Positions 59,425-64,000 of a stretch of DNA of 64,000 nucleotides are shown here, piece after piece. The notes under the pieces are model-generated. The model worked only from the letters and a program-made list of their open reading frames with translations, was not told the DNA's origin and did not search any database. A program made the position numbers and the translations under genes. The stretch's first letter is position 1. The number at the start of each line of letters is the position of its first letter. The DNA is taken from the NCBI GenBank assembly GCA_946122785.1, contig CAMGYJ010000009.1:6478937-6542936 (forward strand), given 5' to 3'. Source of the stretch: Linum tenue. Taxonomy: Eukaryota; Streptophyta; Magnoliopsida; Malpighiales; Linaceae.

Positions 59425-62110
59425 GACGGCTAAGGAGATCCTAATCAAGGTTGTTCTTAATGCTTTACCCATTAATGTGATGTCTTGCTTCCCTCTTCCC
59501 CTTTCTTTGTGTCTTTCGTTGGATAGACACTTGGCCAAGTTTTGTGGGGTGTGAATCAGGGTGAAAGGCGAATTCACTGAGAGGCCTAGAAGTCGTTATG
59601 TTTGAGTAAGCATGAGAGAGAACTGGCTTTCATGAGGTTTGAGATGTTCAATCAAGCATTACTTGCAAATATAGCTTGGCATATTTGGAAGGAGTCTGAA
59701 TCACTTTTAGCTAGGGCTGGTAATTGGTCGGTTACCGGTTAATCGGTAACCGACTAACCGGTTACCGGTTAACCGGTAACCGACTAACCGGTTAACGGTA
59801 TACCGGATTAGGGAAAATCACTGTCGACTACCGGTACCGAAGAATAGTCGGTTTACAGTTTACCGAATAGCCGGTTACCGGTTACAAACCCGATAAACCG
59901 ATAACCCCGACAATGATGAATTTTTCCCAGCGGCGAGTGACCATTATCATGTCCCGGCCGCGGCTCCGAAACTGAAATCGAGAGGGAAAAGAGATTTGGC
60001 ATCGAGATGAAGACAACGTCCCCGCGCAAGGGAGTTGCATGGCGCCGGATATGGATTCGAGAGGGAGAGCGAGTCGCCGGCGGTGTATCCGGATCTAGAA
60101 TCGAGAGGGACTAAGCACCGCCGCGCGAGGGAGATAGCATGTCGCCGGATCTAGCCTCGAGAGGAAGAGAGAGCCGTCGCGCGAAGAGTTTGCATGTCAT
60201 CTGATTTGTAATCGAGAGGCAGATCGAGAGGGACTCGTTGTATTTTCCCAACAAAATATGGAATTGGTTTCTGGGTTCTCCACAGCAGCGGCGGCGAAGG
60301 CGGCAGAGGAGTGGAGAAAGGGGGTGGCTAGGCGAGCACCGAGAGCGACTCGTTGTATTTTCCCAACAAAATCTGGAATTGGGTTCTGGGTTCTCCACAG
60401 CAACGGCGGCGAAGGAGGCAGAGGAGTGGAGAAAGGGGGTGGCTAGGCGAGCACCGACGAGCCGACGAAGAACAGAGCTATTTCAGTTTCAGCAGCTATT
60501 TCCAGATCTAGCGACGTATCGGAGACCCTCCGAGATGACGAATCGACAACGGCGTGGTCCAGGTCAACGAATCGAGAAAGAGAGGAGGAGGGTTTCATCT
60601 GTTTATGGATTTGAAGAGATTGTTTCTCGATGGAGACGAAGAGGGGAGAGAACAGAGGAGGGTGTTCATGGGTTTAGAGGGGATTTTTTTCTCGATGGAG
60701 ATGGCGAGAGGAGAGGACGGAAGGCATTAATCTGATGGGAAAAAGTGGTTTTGGATTATATTTCGGTATATACGGTATACCGATTAACCGCCGGTTATTA
60801 ACCGGGTCTGGATCGGTATACCGTAAGCTTTGTTTCCCCTACCAAATACCGAAACCGCTCGGTTAACAGTTAACCGGTAACCGTCGGTTACCGGTTAAAC
60901 CGTTAACTGGATAACCATTTACCAGCCCTACTTTTAGCCCGATTGTATAAGGGAAGGTATTTCCCCAACTCCTCAATATTAACGAAAAGACATATCTGTT
61001 ACCATCTTAGCGATGGCAAGGGTTGTTGGGTGGGCGTGATTTGTTAGCGAAGGACCTCGCCTGGCAAAATGGTTCAAGAACAATGCTGGAGGTGCTCACA
61101 GATAACTAGGTGCGTGCCTTACACCCAACACACCCACGGCCACACTAGAGGATATTTAGGGTTCAAATGGCATAATTTATTCACTCTAAGAAAAGGGTTT
61201 GGCAGGTGGAATTGCTTGCGTCAAATCTTTGAGGTAGACAAGGTTCATGAAATTTTGGATATTCCTTTACCAGTTTCTTCTGTTAAGTGGATTTGAGGAG
61301 TCAAAAGTTTCAGGTGTTTATACTGTAAAATAAGGATATCATTTGGTAGTGGAATTGAGGAGGCAGAATGAGCTATTGCTAAAGTGACAGCCCTACCATA
61401 GGACTTGAGTCTTAGGATGTAGATTTGGGGGCTCTGATACCCCTTAAGTTGCAATACTTTGTACGGAAACTTGTGCGATGTGTCTTACCGATTGGTGAGG
61501 CATTAAGCTTTCGACAGTGAACTCTAGAGTGATGTCTAGTTTGCGTGGAGGAGGCGGAATCTCTGGAGCTAGCATCTCTTCTTTTGCTATAATGTGGTGG
61601 ATGGGCTGTCAGAAGGTTCTGAAATAGTGGGGCTCAGGATCACTTCCTCTAGGCCATACGAGAATCTTCTGGCATAGGATGTCGATCAGAAGGAGCTTGA
61701 TCGTGGTGGCATGATGCTGTTTGTGGCGTTGTTCTGATGACAAGGTAGAAATTGAGTAATTTTTATTTTATTTTACGTAATATACCATTACGGTATTGCT
61801 ATCTCAGTTTCGATTGCAGGTTGCAGAGTGAGATGTATTTCAAACAATGAGGATGCTTGGCCCCAAAAAGACAATTCAAGATTGGGAAAACTAGCCGATG
61901 TATTTCAAGCATTGATAGCCTCATTTCATCATTGCTATGTTCTGTTTGTTGGCGGTACCTGTAACGTGGTTGTCCAAGTGGTGGAAAGAAAAATCTTTTT
62001 TTCGTTGTTTCCTTCGTTAGTAGGGTTCAATTTCGTTTCTTGATCATTTTCAACTATGCACCACTTTGTATAGGACTGATTTTCTCAATAATACGAGTGA
62101 CCGGAAAAAA
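59425..62110 (+). mobile_element. 5'-truncated L1-like LINE remnant split by a hAT-type element
   Basis: Degraded ORF2 pieces appear in order. RT end: TAKEILIKVVLNALPINVMSC (about 59430) and FEMFNQALLANIAWHIWK (just before 59704). After the nested element: ARLYKGRYFPNSS (60945), VHEILDIPLPVSSVKW (61240) and zinc-domain and RNase H traces. The 3' end is GAGTGACCGGAAAAAA at about 62096-62110. Reading continues across the hAT element once one target duplication is removed, which proves the nesting. Many stops. The 3' end lies about 115 bp from the stop codon of the convergent WRKY gene. Confidence 0.75.
59712..60930. mobile_element. hAT-type element (CGGTTACCGGTTAACC family) nested in the LINE
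   Basis: 1,219 bp. Ends TAGGGCTGGTAATTGGT and complement TAGGGCTGGTAAATGGT. The 8-bp target duplication CTTTTAGC is exact (59704-59711 and 60931-60938). Subterminal regions are dense ACCGGTTAACCGG-like palindromes. The GC-rich interior (about 59930-60735) contains a 115-bp tandem duplication (from 60232 and 60347). It has no transposase and may hold captured host sequence. Confidence 0.9.
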
Positions 62111-62225
62111 CTTCTCTCTCTTTATTACACAAAAATATGAAAGAAATATCCAGAAATCCTAATTAAAATATGGATTGACCTAAATTCTAAATATACAACT
62201 AAATTTGATGTTGGTCCAACATCGG

Positions 62226-63493
62226 TCACAGGAATGATAGGGATTCCGGTGACCAAGAAAAGCAAGAAGGCGAAGAAGTAACCGACGAAGACCGGTGAGA
62301 CGAACAAGAGCTAGAAGAGTTGGAGCAGAGGCTATTATTATTACTAACACCGTCACCAGCGTAAGAGGATGACAACAACGGCGCCGGGTTCCTGACCACA
62401 AACGGCACCAAATCTTCGAGCAGTCCCTGGGGAGCGGCATTCATAAAAAACAATCCATCAGAATCTCCGCCATTACCATAAGTCAGAACTGAACTTGCCG
62501 ACTCTGTCCCTGGCCGCGGTTCTTCCCGGAATCGTTCTCCTGACTCTGTTCCCGGGGAAGTTGTTCGGGGCCTTTTCGGCGTCGGAGGATTATCGCCGCC
62601 GCCGTCAGGGATGGCCGGGAAAAAGGGGTAAGCGAAGTGTAGATGGAGGCCTTCGTAGGTGATGATGATTATGTCTTCTTCGTCCCTCGACCTCTCCACT
62701 TGCTTCTTGGCGCTGCACCGTGGATTTGTGCATTTGTAATAGCTCCTGTCCGGTCATCGACAAAACAGACGGAGTTGTTTCGTGAGAAAAAAGGTTTCCT
62801 TTCTAGCTTATAATAACTAGCTAGGTTAGCTCAAATTTTATCCAAAAGTGGAGTGAAATTTTCAAGATACCAACTTTCCCTACTGACTCTTACGGCATTT
62901 TGTGTTTAGTCTGCTAATTGGATTTAACAAGAAAATGGTAACGACAATCTTATGTATTACCTGGGGTAGGGGCTGTTTTTGATGGACTTCTGTCCGTATT
63001 TCCTCCATTTATAGCCGTCATCCGCCATTCCATTCTCGCACCATTTGAGCTTCACAGTGTACTTGTTGCTGTCGATTCTGTTAATTCCCCTCTCACGCAA
63101 GCTAACTCTGCAATTAACCCAAAAGAAAGCTAAAAAACAGAGGAACTCTGTTTTTTTCAAGAACGGAAACAGAGCATCCCCAGAGAAAGCGCAATTGGAT
63201 ATCTTCAGAATTGGCGATTCGAACCTGGAAGGAGAAACCAAAACCGACCCAGAATCAGACACCGATTCGGGTTGCTGGTTCATCCATTGGGCTTGAATTT
63301 CCTGAACCGTCGGCGGTGAACGCAGAGTGGACTGCATGATTTGGGTAGTTGCCAATTCTTCGGCAGGGATTGGGTTTGGTCCTGGTGGCGAATAGAAAGG
63401 GAAGTCATTGTCGAGTAGCTGTCGCACGATGAGCTCATCGTCGAACCAAGTGGTGATGGCTTCTGCTTCGTGGGCGGCCGTTCTGCATTCCAT
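62226..63493 (-). CDS. WRKY49: WRKY transcription factor, group IIc, WRKY49-like
   Basis: Three exons: 63225-63493, 62961-63107, 62226-62745; 936 nt, 311 residues, frame continuous. WRKY factors bind W-box DNA in stress and developmental control in the nucleus. The single WRKY domain has WRKYGQK at residues 124-130 and a zinc finger C-X4-C-X23-H-X-H (C144, C149, H173, H175), the group IIc pattern. The second intron sits at the conserved PR codon after KNSPYPR, typical of this class. NGMADDGYKWRKYGQKSIKN, CSAKKQVERS and ITYEGLHLHFAYPFF point to the WRKY49 subgroup. N-terminal MECRTAAHEAEA; the C-terminus is Ser/Pro-rich and ends FSWSPESLSFL. The symbol is assigned by motif resemblance to Arabidopsis WRKY49. 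The start is the first ATG of the exon; an open frame further upstream is low-complexity leader. Confidence 0.92.
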
Positions 63494-64000
63494 GAATCGA
63501 TAAGAGGGGAGGGAGAGAAAGAGGGAGGGAGAGAGTATGGGATGGAAGGAAGGAAGTGCGAAGAAGGGAAGAGACAAGCTATGGTTTTATGATGAAAGGA
63601 AAGGAGTGGAGTAGATGGAGAAGATGAAAAAACACCAAAACAAGGTTTTGGGTGAGAGATGTTTTTTTGTCTTTGTTTGCGTTGAGAAATCACAAAAAAC
63701 CAATTCTCCTTAGTCCTTACCCCGTGCCCCCTTTGACTTTCCTCAACTAATGCAATTTGATGTTTGTACTATCTAGCAGTAGAAATGACGATCAAACTCA
63801 AGATTGCGGGTACTCGTTCGTCTTCGATCCAGTCAACGATGGGAATTCCCGCTTTGATCGGGTATGGATAAAACCCGTAAAATGTTTGATGGGTATGATT
63901 TTAGTCTCCCCGCCCTATACCATACCCATACTCGCCGCATTAGGAAAAATTCTTCACATATGAAAAATGTGATTGATTAAATTGTAAAATATCTATAATA
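63494..64000 (-). promoter_or_regulatory. Upstream region of the WRKY gene, with W-box and partial hAT-like repeat
   Basis: The first 200 bp are purine-rich on the plus strand (leader). A W-box core TTGACT lies at 63733-63738 on the plus strand, about 240 bp from the ATG, which would allow self- or cross-regulation by WRKY factors (inference). From about 63777 (TAGCAGTAGAAATGACGATC) to the window end CGGGTA-type sequence looks like the left part of a hAT-type element cut by the window edge. Confidence 0.4.

Noticed and set aside
1..64000. CRISPR arrays, operons or prokaryotic signals
   Set aside because: None present; the sequence is plant nuclear DNA and the tandem arrays lack spacer structure.

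Overview
The window is nuclear DNA of a flowering plant, almost certainly a eudicot. It has spliced genes with GT-AG introns, a nuclear tRNA-Cys, plant-specific families (WRKY, a plant-type gamma-tubulin complex component 5), and many plant LTR retrotransposons, LINEs and MITE-like elements in AT-rich intergenic DNA. The species cannot be named from the sequence.

Layout. 61-10670 is a complete Ty3/Gypsy element of the Tat/Retand type on the minus strand, with a perfect 5-bp target duplication. It carries a spliced antisense ORF with its own TATA box and a 9-copy 52-bp tandem array. 10.7-16.4 kb is gene-poor, with a possible TRIM and local duplications. 16419-17851 (minus) is a six-exon HAD-family phosphatase gene with promoter and leader up to about 18.72 kb. 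18.7-29.3 kb is AT-rich and holds two L1-like LINE remnants, a Mutator-type MITE with 9-bp target duplication, a hAT-type element and two copies of an unnamed dispersed repeat. 29.3-34.05 kb is a badly decayed Copia element (minus). 36562-36846 is a short retroposed tail. 39053-43208 is a very young non-autonomous LTR element (identical 360-bp LTRs) with the same primer-binding site as the Gypsy element. 44476-46368 is a 5'-truncated LINE with 20-bp target duplications and an internal 509-bp tandem duplication. 46.98-47.87 kb is a degenerate palindromic repeat field.

The gene-bearing right end has a 15-exon GCP5 gene (51601-56406, plus) with a hAT-type element on each side, a tRNA-Cys(GCA) gene (58855-58926, minus), a LINE remnant (about 59.42-62.11 kb) split by a nested hAT-type element, and a three-exon WRKY49-like group IIc transcription factor gene (62226-63493, minus).

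The host genes (HAD phosphatase, GCP5, tRNA-Cys, WRKY) are independent single loci and do not form a cluster. The structure most worth attention is inside the young non-autonomous LTR element. On the strand opposite to its presumed transcript it carries four tRNA-like modules. Each has an A-box-like and a B-box-like motif exactly 43 nt apart (start to start), and each is followed within 12-20 nt by a T5-T7 run. This looks like four RNA polymerase III-type units riding in an LTR element, next to a perfect 4 x 128-bp tandem array. All gene models were read by eye; splice sites were checked for reading-frame continuity, but no search or fold could be run.
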